The notes below the pieces were generated by a model. That model saw nothing but the letters and a program-made list of their open reading frames with translations. It was not told where the DNA came from and ran no database searches. Shown piece after piece: positions 17,468-26,879 of a DNA stretch of 64,000 nt; within the stretch, counting starts at the first letter, position 1, and every line of letters begins with the position of its first letter. Source of the stretch: Bradymonadales bacterium (lineage in GTDB: Bacteria > Myxococcota_A > Bradymonadia > JAFGEP01); the NCBI GenBank assembly GCA_016931535.1, contig JAFGEP010000096.1:40091-104090 (forward strand), read 5' to 3'. The position numbers were made by a program, and so were the translations under genes.

Positions 17468-17874
17468 CACTCCCCTCCGAAAAGCTGAGGTGAGGGAACG
17501 AGGGGGCTGCGGCACAGAGGAGAAAACGTCTCCCCCTCCCCTTTGAACCCCAGGACAGCCTGGTGAAAGGTGCCGGGTCGTCCGAGCAACACCAGTCGGC
17601 CACCCAACCACTGGTCCACTTCGTACTCGGCAAACTCGGCCTTGCTTCGGCCCGCCTTGTTGTCCCGCTCGAAGGAGTAGATGCGCAGGACCATGGGACA
17701 GCCGGTACCGGCGTTGCTCAGGCGGCTCTTGCTTCGGGTCACCCCTTCGGCGGTCGCTTCCCAGAAGACATAGGCCCAATCCGGGTCGCGGACCAGCAAG
17801 GTGACATAGTCTCGATCGGTGGAGGGATCGAGGATGAAGGGATCGGCTTTCATGGGTTTTCCTGTCAAGGCCAT
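17467..17874 (-). CDS. DUF4912 family protein
   Basis: 135 residues. The segment 'YVTLLVRDPDWAYVFWEATAEG' is the typical DUF4912 signature, followed by 'VLRIYSFE' and 'LVLLGRPGTFHQAVLGFK', a compact beta-sandwich pattern. The family is known to sit beside GH57 enzymes; its biochemical role is not established to my knowledge, with glycan binding a possibility. The stop TGA shares a base with the downstream GH57 start. Start choice is between 17874 and an internal ATG at 17853; both have weak ribosome sites. Confidence 0.75.
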   Translation of the reverse strand: MALTGKPMKADPFILDPSTDRDYVTLLVRDPDWAYVFWEATAEGVTRSKSRLSNAGTGCPMVLRIYSFERDNKAGRSKAEFAEYEVDQWLGGRLVLLGRPGTFHQAVLGFKGEGETFSPLCRSPLVPSPQLFGGE

Positions 17875-17964
17875 TCGTCCCTTGTGGTCGGCATGTTATT
17901 CTAAAACCAAGGCGGGAACAACGCCTCCATCGAGGCGAACCAACCCGGGGGACGGAGAGTACAG

Positions 17965-18453
17965 GTGTTGTCCTCAGTGCACCAGGCCAGCCGCTCCATC
18001 GAGATCGGGGTAGATGCTGGCACCCTGATGGAGGTGCTCTGTGACTTCGAGCAATATCCCCGTTTCCTTTCCAGTGTGATGGCGGTGGAGCTGAAGGAGC
18101 AAGAAGCCGATCGGTGGAGGGTCTGGTTCGAGGTGGTCCTTTTCCGCCGCAACCTGCAGTACACGCTGGATCTGACCCGAAATGACAACCGCAAGTTGAG
18201 CTGGGTGCTCGTTGCGGGTGACTGGATGACCCGCAATACCGGCAGCTGGACCTTGACCCCACTGGAACCTTCGTTGACCCGTGCCGCGTACTCCATCCAG
18301 GTGACCATCGAGGGAAACCTGCCGCCGATGGTGACCTCTCTCCTGGTGGATGCCTCCATCCCCAGACTGCTGCGGGAGTTCAAGCGATGGGCCGAGCACT
18401 CCGCGCAGGGCAATCCTCCCCCTAGGCGGAGCCCGGGGGAGGTGCCCGCGTAG
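17965..18453 (+). CDS. START/polyketide-cyclase-like protein
   Basis: 162 residues from a GTG. 'SIEIGVDAGTLMEVLCDFEQYPRFLSSVMAVELKE' is the standard N-terminal strand/helix of SRPBCC (coenzyme Q-binding/cyclase) proteins; 'SWTLTPLEPSLTRAAYSIQV' and the C-terminal long helix 'LLVDASIPRLLREFKRWAE' complete the fold. The family binds lipids or hydrophobic ligands. The last 13 residues ('PPPRRSPGEVPA') are encoded by a dispersed palindromic repeat that has run into the 3' end of the gene. It is divergent from DUF4912-GH57. Confidence 0.75.
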   Translation: MLSSVHQASRSIEIGVDAGTLMEVLCDFEQYPRFLSSVMAVELKEQEADRWRVWFEVVLFRRNLQYTLDLTRNDNRKLSWVLVAGDWMTRNTGSWTLTPLEPSLTRAAYSIQVTIEGNLPPMVTSLLVDASIPRLLREFKRWAEHSAQGNPPPRRSPGEVPA

Positions 18454-18470
18454 CGGGCGGAGGGGGCGAC
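18415..18470 (-). repeat. Palindromic dispersed repeat, copy A
   Basis: Read on the minus strand it is GTCGCCCCCTCC, a hairpin GCCCGC-TAC-GCGGGC, then ACCTCCCCCGGGCTCC and CGCCTAGGGGGAGG. It overlaps the 3' end and stop codon of the START-like gene. The same layout occurs on the plus strand at 56456-56509 inside imuB, with a different but still paired hairpin. Confidence 0.75.
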
Positions 18471-18491
18471 TCTAGCCTCTGGCCTAACTTT

Positions 18492-18521
18492 CCTCCCCCG
18501 AGGCGGAGCCCGGGGGAGGTG
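18492..18521 (-). repeat. Palindromic dispersed repeat, partial copy B
   Basis: A 30-bp half copy differing from copy A at one base (CCCCCGAGG instead of CCCCCTAGG). Its reverse complement matches 29 of 30 bases of 56480-56509 in imuB. It lies between the START-like gene and the 3' end of the kinase gene; the hairpin half of the unit is absent. Confidence 0.75.
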
Positions 18522-18557
18522 GACTTTTTCCCAGAAAACAGACAGGACTCCGCCCGC

Positions 18558-21062
18558 TCAGGGAGTTTCCCGAGGAAACTCGGCCGGGCTCTCGGACCGG
18601 TTGACCAGCTCAAAGCTGGTTCCACTCCACCGGTAGTGCAGGCTGATGTGGGTGCCGGCGGGCAGTTCGACATCCATGCGGGAGCGCCGTCGCTCGGAGG
18701 TGGGTTCGGTCGGGGGAGGTGTATAGGAGAGGGTCAGCGCGTACGTGCCGGCCGGAACGGTGACCGACTCGACCGCGTCGGAGCCGATCTCGTTGGGGCC
18801 CAGGTAGATGCGGGTGCCCGGCATGTCTGGGGCATCGACGACCAGCGAGAGCTGGGCTTGTGGCCGGGGGAGGGGTTCGAGCACCGGACCGAGACGGATA
18901 TGGCCGGGGGAGGGGTAGAAGATCCGCTTCCAGGGTTGGTATTCGTCTGCCTGCATCTCTACCGCTAGTAGGGAGTCGATGGGTTTGGCGATGTTCAGCG
19001 GTGTCCGTCCGATCCGCTCGCCGTTCAGATAGACCCGTGCACCGCGGGGGGCGCTGGTCAACTCCAGGTAGGTGTACAACCGGGAACCCTGCGGTACCGG
19101 AGTGAGTTCGAGCTGCAGGTACTTGGTGTCGATGTGGTGTTCCCAGGGTGGCGCCTGGACATAGGCAACCGTGTCGAGGTGGTCCGGGAGCTGGGCGGTG
19201 ATGTGCTGCTCCTCTCCGGCCGGGACATCGAACTCGCAGGGGGTTTGCTGGCAGACCACCCCTCCGTTGCGCAGGATTGTGGCTCCAGAGGGGCGGGAGG
19301 TCACGTTCAGTCGGCCTCGGGCGAAAGGCCATACCGTGGGCTGCGTTCCTTCCGCTGCGCCGGGCGGCCTCTGTGGATCCGGGGGAAGCAGAGGCATGGG
19401 GGTAAGCTCGGCAGTGAGGCCTTCCTCGGGGTGGGTGGTGGAGAGATCGAGGTCGTAAAAGAGGGTACGATAGCCGTCCAGAAAGAGGCCGACATTGTTT
19501 GTCGCCTGGGGTACCAGGGGGACGGAGGTGGGTGTACGCTGAGGCGCGATGATCCCGTTGGCGGTTACCGCCGCACCGGGCGGCGTGGTGGTCACCTGGA
19601 CGGGGATGGTCTCCGGCATCTGGCGGGGCGCCAGCGGTTCCACCGGACCTGGTGGTTCTACCGGTCGACCGAGCAACCCTTCCCAGGGCCAGTGATAGAA
19701 GAACAGGTAGTAGGCAAAGATGGCCACGGCCACGCCGGCTATGGTGATGCCCAACACCCAGGCAACCTGGCTGGAACGCTGCGCGGTTTTCTCGAACTCG
19801 TCGGGGTGGTCCTTGCGCAAGGTATGCAGGACCGACTTCGCCGGAGTTCGCAGGGGTTGCGGGATCGGCGGGGGGGGCGGCGGCGGGGGGGCAGACAGCT
19901 CGGCTTCGGGTGGAACGGCTGGAAGCCCGTCCACGGGGGTGCGAGAGGGAAGGGGGGCCAAGGCGGGAAACTGCGATGGAGATCGCGGTTCCGGCCTGGC
20001 CGGCTTGGTGGTCTCGATCGGCGTGATCCGTTCCTCGCGATGAGCCTTGAAGGGAGCCCAGGGGAGGGCCTGGACCTGCTCCAGATCGGGACCGCGGTAC
20101 TCGTTTCCCAACAGGGTGGCAATCTCGGCCATCTTGTCCGGGAGGATACTCTGCACATATTCGGCCAGCTGGTCGTGCGAGGGGTGATCCAGTTTGTGGA
20201 CCAACAGGTCGTTGAGCTCCTGGTGCATCTCGGCGGCAGTCTGGAACCGCTGGTCGGGATTGCGGGCCAATGCCTTGAGGACCAATCGTTCCAGCTCGGG
20301 CGGGTAACCGGGCTGGATCTCGGCGGGGGGGGGTACCTGGGCCTCCATCACCAGCTTTTCTATCTGGGCGGCGCCGACCCCCTTGAACAGCCGCTTGCAG
20401 GTGGTGAACTCCCAGAGCAGGATGCCCAGGGAGAAGAGGTCGGAGCGGGCGTCCACCGTGGCCCCCTCCAGCAGTTCTGGGCTGGCATAGGCCAGCTTGC
20501 CTTCCAGGGGTCCCCGCCGGATCCCCTTCCAGGTTTTGAGTGTGGATAGCGGAACGCCGAAGTCCAGGATCTTCGGGTGCCCATCGAAGCCGACCAGGAT
20601 GTTGGAGGGGGAGAGATCGGCGCCGAAGAGCGAGGGCGCTTGCCGTGGGCCTTCGGCGTGTTCATGGCAGTAGCGGAGTGCCTGAGCGATATCCGAAGCG
20701 ATCAGGACCGCCAGGGGGAGGGGAAGAAACCGGCCTGCGGTGTTTCCGCGTTCGGCGATCCGCCAGAGATCCTCGCCCCAGACGTACTCCATACAGAGGT
20801 GGCAGGAGGAGCTTGCCACCTGGTAGTACTCGAACACGGCCGCGATGTGGGGGTGTTGCAGAGAGGCGGCTTGTTGTGCGGCGTTCTGGAAGTGTTCCTG
20901 TTTTTCCTTCTGGTGGGCCAGCTCGGGGAGCAGCCGCTTGATGACAAACTCTCTGCCGCTACCTTCGTCGCGAAACCTTCGTGCCAGGAAGGTATCGGTG
21001 TGACTGCCGGCAGCGATTCGCTTCAGGAGAGAATACTGGGCGTATCGCTTGGGAAAGTCCAT
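18558..21062 (-). CDS. Membrane Ser/Thr protein kinase-like protein with PEGA domains
   Basis: 834 residues from the ATG at 21062, which follows AGAGAGGTCAGA. Residues about 8-285 are a protein-kinase fold with the lysine K42 ('EFVIKRLL'), 'DLSPSNILV' catalytic loop and 'ILDFG'. The HRD motif is replaced by 'GAD' and the glycine loop is degenerate ('AAGSHTDTF'), so activity is uncertain. A Pro-rich juxtamembrane region precedes one transmembrane helix near 440; the outer part has several PEGA-like modules ('APRGARVYLNGERIGRTPL', 'PSGATILRNGGVV'). PEGA kinases are abundant in Myxococcota. A cytoplasmic kinase with FHA proteins 3-8 kb away is a possible signalling pair. Confidence 0.85.
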   Translation of the reverse strand: MDFPKRYAQYSLLKRIAAGSHTDTFLARRFRDEGSGREFVIKRLLPELAHQKEKQEHFQNAAQQAASLQHPHIAAVFEYYQVASSSCHLCMEYVWGEDLWRIAERGNTAGRFLPLPLAVLIASDIAQALRYCHEHAEGPRQAPSLFGADLSPSNILVGFDGHPKILDFGVPLSTLKTWKGIRRGPLEGKLAYASPELLEGATVDARSDLFSLGILLWEFTTCKRLFKGVGAAQIEKLVMEAQVPPPAEIQPGYPPELERLVLKALARNPDQRFQTAAEMHQELNDLLVHKLDHPSHDQLAEYVQSILPDKMAEIATLLGNEYRGPDLEQVQALPWAPFKAHREERITPIETTKPARPEPRSPSQFPALAPLPSRTPVDGLPAVPPEAELSAPPPPPPPPIPQPLRTPAKSVLHTLRKDHPDEFEKTAQRSSQVAWVLGITIAGVAVAIFAYYLFFYHWPWEGLLGRPVEPPGPVEPLAPRQMPETIPVQVTTTPPGAAVTANGIIAPQRTPTSVPLVPQATNNVGLFLDGYRTLFYDLDLSTTHPEEGLTAELTPMPLLPPDPQRPPGAAEGTQPTVWPFARGRLNVTSRPSGATILRNGGVVCQQTPCEFDVPAGEEQHITAQLPDHLDTVAYVQAPPWEHHIDTKYLQLELTPVPQGSRLYTYLELTSAPRGARVYLNGERIGRTPLNIAKPIDSLLAVEMQADEYQPWKRIFYPSPGHIRLGPVLEPLPRPQAQLSLVVDAPDMPGTRIYLGPNEIGSDAVESVTVPAGTYALTLSYTPPPTEPTSERRRSRMDVELPAGTHISLHYRWSGTSFELVNRSESPAEFPRETP

Positions 21063-21209
21063 TCTGACCTCTCTTTCCGCCCGGCGTAAGCGGCGGCACA
21101 GGCCGCTGGGACCGGAGGGAAGCGCATCAGCGCTCGTTGAGTGCTGCCATGGTCGCAAAGTCTAAACAAGGAATGAACGGGGCTCAAGAGATTCCGTGTG
21201 GGGGATCGG

Positions 21210-23225
21210 TTACTTGTTTCCGGGGCTATCCAGGGTGCCATTGGCCGAAGAGACGGTTGGGGAAGGGTTGCGATCGCATCGGACCGTCTTGCCGATGCGG
21301 CTCGATTGGAGTCGATCGAGATCTTCGGGGAGTTGTTTTACGCGGGAGAGGAGGTTTTCCAGCGCTTCTCCCTCGACCACCTCGGTGGAGAGCAGGCACT
21401 GGGCCAGGTTCTCCAGGATCTGCTGGTTTTGCTGGAGGATCTGGACCACTTTGTCCAGGACCGCCTCGATCAGGGCCTGGACCTCCTGGTCAATCCGTTG
21501 GGCGGTTTGGTCGCTATACTCTCGGTTGGAGCGCAAGGCGCCCAGAAAGCCCGGAAGCTGGTTGGTTTCCCCCAGGTAGACCGGCCCCAGCTGCTGGCTC
21601 ATGCCGTACTCGGTGATCATGCGTTTGACCAGGTCGGTGGCCTTGAGCAGATCGTTCTGGGCTCCGGTGGAGACATCGCCAAAGGTGACGATCTCGGCTG
21701 CGCGTCCTCCCAAGAGCGAGCCGATCTTGTCGAGCAGCTCCTCTCGGGTCATGAGGTAGCGATCCTCGAGGGGAAGCTGGAGGGTGTATCCCAGCGCTCC
21801 GATGCCTCGGGGGATGATACTGACCTTGTGCACGGGGTCGGCGAAGGGGAGGGCTGTCGAGGAGATGGCGTGTCCGGCCTCATGGAAGGCCACGATCCAC
21901 TTTTCGCGTTCGTTCATGCGGCGGTTCTTTTTCTCCAGTCCGGCGATCACCCGTTCGATGGCGTCCTGGAAATCCGCCTGGGTGATGAGCTTGCGGCGCC
22001 GACGGGCGGCTAGCAGGGCGGCTTCGTTGACCACGTTGGCCAGGTCGGCCCCGACAAAGCCAGGGGTCTGTGCCGCGATCCGCTCCAGGTTGATGTCATC
22101 GCCCAGCAGCAGCTTCTTGGTGTGGACCTTCAGGATCTCTTCTCGGCCTTTGATGTCCGGGCGATCCACCAGGATCTGGCGGTCGAAGCGGCCGGGTCTG
22201 AGCAGGGCGGGGTCGAGAATCTCGGGTCGGTTGGTGGCGGCCAGGATGATGACGCTTTGCTTGGGGGAGAAGCCGTCCATCTCGACGAGCAGGGCGTTCA
22301 AGGTCTGCTCCCGTTCCTCGTTTCCCCCCATCTGTCCGGCGGCGCCCCGCGCACGGCCCACGGCGTCCAGCTCATCGATGAAGATGATGCAGGGGGCCAT
22401 ACGGGTCGCCTGCTCGAACAGGTCTCGCACGCGGGCGGCGCCTACCCCCACGAACATCTCAACGAAGTCGGAGCCGCTGATGTTGAAGAAGGGGACGGAC
22501 GCCTCGCCTGCCACGGCCCGGGCCAACAAGGTCTTGCCGGTTCCAGGGGGTCCCACCAGAAGCACCCCCTTGGGGATCCGACCGCCCAGACGGATGAACC
22601 GCTCCGGTTCCTTGAGGAACTCGACCACCTCCTGGAGCTCCTCCTTGACCTCGTCGATACCGGCCACGTCCTTGAAACCGACCCCGGTTCCCTCCTCCAG
22701 GAACAGCTTGAACTTGGCCTTGCCGAATGTGAGCGCCTGTGCCCCTGCCCCACCACCGATGCGCCGAAACATGGCACCCCAGAACACCAGCAGCAGGAGA
22801 AGAGGCAGCACCCAGAACCAGAAGAGACCGCCTTGGCAGCTGTGGTCCTCCCTTCCGGACAGCTTGATGCCGCGGGACTCGATCAGCCCGACCAGATCCT
22901 CGTCCTCCGGAACACGCACGGCTCTCCAGCGGCGGACGCTGTCCGACAGCTCTTCGTTCTCTTGCCGGGCGATCTCGCTGGGGATGGCCTCGATCCGGTT
23001 GGCGGTGATCACGACCTCCTCCACGTGGCCAATGCGGATGTACTCCTTGAGCTCGCTGTAGGCGACGATCTGCACGCCACGGTCGGAGAAGGTGGTGAAC
23101 AGCAGGGCGAAGGCCAGCGCAAACAGGATGATCAGAGCCCAGTTACGTCTCCGGACGGCGGGATCCGGAGAGGAAGGGCCGGGTCGGCCGGTTCTTCGGT
23201 CGACACGTCGTTGGGGGTCGGACAT
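21210..23225 (-). CDS. ftsH: ATP-dependent zinc metalloprotease FtsH
   Basis: 671 residues. Two N-terminal membrane segments (about 28-45 and 135-150) flank a periplasmic domain. The AAA module has Walker A 'GPPGTGKT' (near 225), Walker B '[11 protein letters not shown]' and the second region of homology '[21 protein letters not shown]'. The pore motif '[11 protein letters not shown]' is intact and the protease site is 'HEAGH' (near 447). It degrades misfolded and regulatory membrane proteins. The ATG is preceded by GGAGTCCCC. The C-terminal 30 residues are Ser/Asn/Pro-rich and unlike the core. Confidence 0.96.
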   Translation of the reverse strand: MSDPQRRVDRRTGRPGPSSPDPAVRRRNWALIILFALAFALLFTTFSDRGVQIVAYSELKEYIRIGHVEEVVITANRIEAIPSEIARQENEELSDSVRRWRAVRVPEDEDLVGLIESRGIKLSGREDHSCQGGLFWFWVLPLLLLLVFWGAMFRRIGGGAGAQALTFGKAKFKLFLEEGTGVGFKDVAGIDEVKEELQEVVEFLKEPERFIRLGGRIPKGVLLVGPPGTGKTLLARAVAGEASVPFFNISGSDFVEMFVGVGAARVRDLFEQATRMAPCIIFIDELDAVGRARGAAGQMGGNEEREQTLNALLVEMDGFSPKQSVIILAATNRPEILDPALLRPGRFDRQILVDRPDIKGREEILKVHTKKLLLGDDINLERIAAQTPGFVGADLANVVNEAALLAARRRRKLITQADFQDAIERVIAGLEKKNRRMNEREKWIVAFHEAGHAISSTALPFADPVHKVSIIPRGIGALGYTLQLPLEDRYLMTREELLDKIGSLLGGRAAEIVTFGDVSTGAQNDLLKATDLVKRMITEYGMSQQLGPVYLGETNQLPGFLGALRSNREYSDQTAQRIDQEVQALIEAVLDKVVQILQQNQQILENLAQCLLSTEVVEGEALENLLSRVKQLPEDLDRLQSSRIGKTVRCDRNPSPTVSSANGTLDSPGNK

Positions 23226-23519
23226 GGGGACTCCAATACCTACCTCACGCTTGGACAGCCACCCGTGGATGTCCGATGCGGGTGCGCCAGTGTCTCAGAT
23301 TTTTCGGCTGGAGCAAAGCGCTGGAGGCAGGTTGTTGGAGCGAGGGATGGAAAAGAATGCCCTATGCGCCTTGGCGTATCGGAGGGGGCGATGGCGTTCT
23401 CCAGGTGCTTGGCGACGACAGGTGCGAGACCGATGGTAGCAGATCTGGCCTGCCCCACACCAGTCTTGGCAATCCTCGGAAATGATGGCAGGTTAGGTTC
23501 ATCCAAAGGGAGGAGGTTC

Positions 23520-24290
23520 ATGTATATCGATATCGGAATTGCGGTAGTAGTGGCGTTATTTGCGCTTTTCGGCTTGTTGAGCGGATTCTGGGGGCAGATC
23601 CTGCGGCTGGCGGCGCTGGTTTCCTTGTTCTTCCTGGCTCCACCGGTGGCTCGGGCCATCCAGGGGCCGGTGGCGGATGTTCTGGGAACCGACACCTCTC
23701 CGCAGATGGTCTGGGGGACATCCCTCATCGTGGCGGCAGTGCTTCTGTACATCGGGATGAGTCTGGTCATCGCCATCATTCTCCATTCGGCCAAGGCCTA
23801 TAAGGATATGAGCGGCGCCAGCCGTGTGGCGGGGTTCTTTCTGGGGCTGCTCAAGGGGGCGGTGGCGACCTACCTGTTGGCCTGCGGCTTCGCCATGGTC
23901 GGGCAGGCAGGCCACCTGTCGGGCGCCGTCGAGCAGCAGTCCGCCGAGTCGCACGTGGTCACCCTGGTGGCCAAGTACAACCTGGTCGAGAAGATGGGGT
24001 ACAGCCTCGAGGAGATCGTCGCCGAATTCACCCACCCCCAGGTAGAAGGGTCTGGACAGCAAGCTGTACCACCCCAGCAGCCGCAGGTTCCAACCACGAT
24101 GCAACCGCCGGCACAACCATCCACGATGCAACTGCCGGCACAACCGCCCTCGCTGCAGCCTCCGGTACAGCCGACGGCGGTTCCGTCTGCCCCGGTGCAG
24201 CCGACCCTGCAGCCTCCGGTACAGCCGACGACGGTGCAACCGCAGGTGCCCGGCTCCGTACCCAAGGACCCGCCGCCCGGTGTCCAGTAA
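23520..24290 (+). CDS. CvpA-family membrane protein with Pro/Gln repeat tail
   Basis: 256 residues from an ATG behind GGGAGGAGGTTC. Four hydrophobic helices in the first 150 residues and 'VAGFFLGLLKGAVATYLLA' match the CvpA/colicin V production family. The last 90 residues are a Pro/Gln/Thr-rich tail with repeated 'LQPPVQPT' units; a 24-bp DNA segment is duplicated exactly near 24152 and 24209, so the tail probably grew by tandem duplication. CvpA has been tied to envelope homeostasis. The gene is divergent from ftsH and convergent with metG. Confidence 0.75.
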   Translation: MYIDIGIAVVVALFALFGLLSGFWGQILRLAALVSLFFLAPPVARAIQGPVADVLGTDTSPQMVWGTSLIVAAVLLYIGMSLVIAIILHSAKAYKDMSGASRVAGFFLGLLKGAVATYLLACGFAMVGQAGHLSGAVEQQSAESHVVTLVAKYNLVEKMGYSLEEIVAEFTHPQVEGSGQQAVPPQQPQVPTTMQPPAQPSTMQLPAQPPSLQPPVQPTAVPSAPVQPTLQPPVQPTTVQPQVPGSVPKDPPPGVQ

Positions 24291-24363
24291 GCGGCGCGCG
24301 ACGGTTGGCCCATCATCATCCTGATCGCTCGCCGCCACAGACCCGAGGCGCCGTGCGGTGGTT

Positions 24364-26700
24364 TCAGCCCGCGAACACGATCCGGTAGCTGCCAGCGCAG
24401 TGTGTGACGACCAGGTCGGCCAACTCGATGGCCAATTCGCGGAGCGCCTGAACGGAAGTCAACGAGTTGCCCTGAATACACATGGCGCAGTGGGTGGTCG
24501 CGGTGGTCACGGCAGCGGCCTCGGCCTGCTTGGTCACGATCTTGGTGACCACCATGTTGCTGTCATCCTTGAGGACCCACTCCCCAGGCCGGATCGGCTC
24601 CCGATCCTCCCCCTTGACGGGGATGAAGTGCTCCTGGCCATCGGCCACGGCATAGATGAGCCTTCCCTGGATGGTGCGGCGCTCATAGGCGCCCATGACG
24701 GTGGCCTCCTTGAGGGAGAACAGGTTGTAGATGTCGACCAGCGCGTTGATGTTGGGGATCTTGCCCTCCCGGCGGACGATGTCGATCAGGTTCTGCACGG
24801 AGACGGTGCGGCCGCCCAGGTCGCGGTCAACCAGCACCTCCTGGTAGGCTTTCAGGCGAGGGCTGGATTCGAGGAGTTCGAGATCCAGTGTCTCGAGGAT
24901 GGACTCCTTCCATCGTTCCAGGGCGTTGATCCGCCGGCGGTTATGGAGATTGGAGAACTCCAGGATGACACAGGGCCAGCTGATGCCCGATTCCTTGACG
25001 AACACCAGCGGCTCGACCCTGGGTTCGGCCGTTTGCCCGCGATATCGATCGAGCCACTCCTCGACGCGCTCCTCCTCGATCGGCGCAAACAGCAGGCTGG
25101 GGGTCGGCACCTTGAGCCCGGGCTCCAACTGACCCGAGAGCTTGGACCCCATCATCTCCAGGATCCGCTGGCAACGCTCGGGCATGATGGGCCAGGTCCA
25201 TCGTGCCAGGTCGTGCAGGATCCGAGCGGTCAGAAAGAGACTGGTGCCGCAGGCCGTCGGATCGTTCTTGAAGCTCTTCCAGGGTTCGGAAACCTGGAAG
25301 TAGCCATTGGCGATGTCGGATAGCTCCAGGATGGAGCGCACCGCGGTGCGAAACTCGAAGGTGGCGTAACTGCTGTCGATCTCGGCGATCTTGGCTTCTG
25401 CCGCCTTCAGGGTCTCCTGTTCCCGTTGACCCAGCTCGCCGGGCCGAGGGATCTCTCCGTAGCGCTTGGAGAGGAAGGTGAGCAGGCGATTGGCGAGGTT
25501 TCCGATGTTGCCCACCAGGTCGGCATTGACCAGGTTCTGAAAGGTCTCGAAGGAAAAATCGGTGTCCTTCTTTTCGGGGCGAAAGGCCATCAGGTAGAAG
25601 CGCATGGCATCGGCCGGAAACCCCATGCCACAAACGTCATCGGAGAACACCCCCCGCTGGCGGCTCTTGGAGAAGGCTCCCCCCTCGTAGTTCAGGTAGG
25701 AGTTGGCGGCGATGTAGTCGGGAAGGTTGTAGCCGTTGTCGGCCGCGATCAGGCTGCCGGGCCACATCAGGGTATGGAAGGGGACGTTGTCCTTGCCGAG
25801 AAAGTGGATGAGCCGGGCACGTCCCCCCTTCCACCAGTCGTCGAGCGACTGCTGCGCGCCAGAGGCCCATTCGGCGGTGCTGGCGATATAGCCGATGGGT
25901 GCGTCGAACCAGACGTAGAAGACCTTGTCTTGGTAGCCTTTCTTGGGGACCGGAATCCCCCACTTCAGATCCCGGGTGATGGCTCTCGGTTTCAGCCCTT
26001 CGGCGATCCATCCCAGGGGCATGTTCTTGATCAGCCCGTCCCAGTCGGTCTTGCTCTCCAGCCAGCGGGTGAGCAGGGGGCTCAGGCGATCCAGGTCCAG
26101 AAAGAGATGGCGCGTGCTGTGGATGACCGGGGGGTTGCCGCAGGTCTTGCAGCGGGGGGACAACAGCTCCAGCGGGTCGAGGAAGCGGCCGCACACGTCG
26201 CATTGGTCCCCCTTGGCACCGGGGGTGTTGCAGAAGGGGCAGGTTCCCTCCACGTAGGTGTCGGGGAGGTAGCGCCTGTCATGCTCGCAGTAGAGCTGGC
26301 GAATCTCCTGCTCGGAGACGAAACCGTTGGCGTCCGCCTTGCGGAAGATATCCTGGGTGATCTGGTGGTTTTCGGGGCAGCTGGTACGGCCAAAATGGGT
26401 AAAATCGACGTGGAACCATCGGAAGATCTCCAGCATCCGGTCATGCAGGCGGCGGCAGTAGGTCTCTTCGTCCAGCCCTGCCCGGGCTGCCTCGATCTCG
26501 GTGCGGGTGCCGTGCTCGTCGGTGGCACAGATGTAGATCGACCGAATGCCTTTGAGCTGTAGGTAGCGGTGGTACACATCCGCCGAGAGGATAGGAACCA
26601 TGTTCCCCAGGTGGGGCACATTGTTGACATAGGGAAGCGCACAGGTGACCAGGATGCGGTCCGTCCGGTCATCGAAGCGATAGAGATCGAGCAGCGCCAT
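24364..26700 (-). CDS. metG: Methionyl-tRNA synthetase with C-terminal B3/B4 domain
   Basis: 778 residues from the ATG at 26700. The class I core has 'PYVNNVPHLGN' (HIGH motif, H30), zinc-knuckle cysteines ('CPFCNTPGAKGDQCDVC', 'CKTCGNP') and 'FSKSR' (KMSKS, near 343), with the anticodon-binding helical domain to about 545. From about 560 to the end lies a module matching the B3/B4 fold of the PheRS beta subunit and COG3382: 'IPNINALVDIYNLFSLKEA', 'GAYERRTIQGRL', 'PGEWVLKDDSNMV'. The usual MetRS C-terminal EMAP/OB-fold is absent. B3/B4 is the editing domain of PheRS, so an editing or tRNA-binding accessory role is inferred. Confidence 0.93.
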   Translation of the reverse strand: MALLDLYRFDDRTDRILVTCALPYVNNVPHLGNMVPILSADVYHRYLQLKGIRSIYICATDEHGTRTEIEAARAGLDEETYCRRLHDRMLEIFRWFHVDFTHFGRTSCPENHQITQDIFRKADANGFVSEQEIRQLYCEHDRRYLPDTYVEGTCPFCNTPGAKGDQCDVCGRFLDPLELLSPRCKTCGNPPVIHSTRHLFLDLDRLSPLLTRWLESKTDWDGLIKNMPLGWIAEGLKPRAITRDLKWGIPVPKKGYQDKVFYVWFDAPIGYIASTAEWASGAQQSLDDWWKGGRARLIHFLGKDNVPFHTLMWPGSLIAADNGYNLPDYIAANSYLNYEGGAFSKSRQRGVFSDDVCGMGFPADAMRFYLMAFRPEKKDTDFSFETFQNLVNADLVGNIGNLANRLLTFLSKRYGEIPRPGELGQREQETLKAAEAKIAEIDSSYATFEFRTAVRSILELSDIANGYFQVSEPWKSFKNDPTACGTSLFLTARILHDLARWTWPIMPERCQRILEMMGSKLSGQLEPGLKVPTPSLLFAPIEEERVEEWLDRYRGQTAEPRVEPLVFVKESGISWPCVILEFSNLHNRRRINALERWKESILETLDLELLESSPRLKAYQEVLVDRDLGGRTVSVQNLIDIVRREGKIPNINALVDIYNLFSLKEATVMGAYERRTIQGRLIYAVADGQEHFIPVKGEDREPIRPGEWVLKDDSNMVVTKIVTKQAEAAAVTTATTHCAMCIQGNSLTSVQALRELAIELADLVVTHCAGSYRIVFAG

Positions 26701-26879
26701 GAGTGTACACCTTGGTTTGGGGTCCTGCCGGACCGGTGTCGATGCGTTGCCGTTATAAAGGGAAAAACCGACCAGGAGAAGAGGGGGTGCCCCAAGGGGG
26801 TCCGTGGCTCTCAAGGAATGGACCTGGTCTCCGTTTCCAACTACCATCTCCACCTGGAACACCTGCGCGAGGATAGCCG

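Noticed and set aside
22122..23519. Upstream extension of the CvpA-like frame
   Set aside because: It runs antisense to ftsH; the ATG at 23520 has a strong GGGAGGAGG site and begins the hydrophobic helices.
24090..24250. Repeat cluster as a CRISPR-like array
   Set aside because: The repeats are in frame in a Pro/Gln tail, lack constant repeat and spacer lengths, and no cas genes are near.
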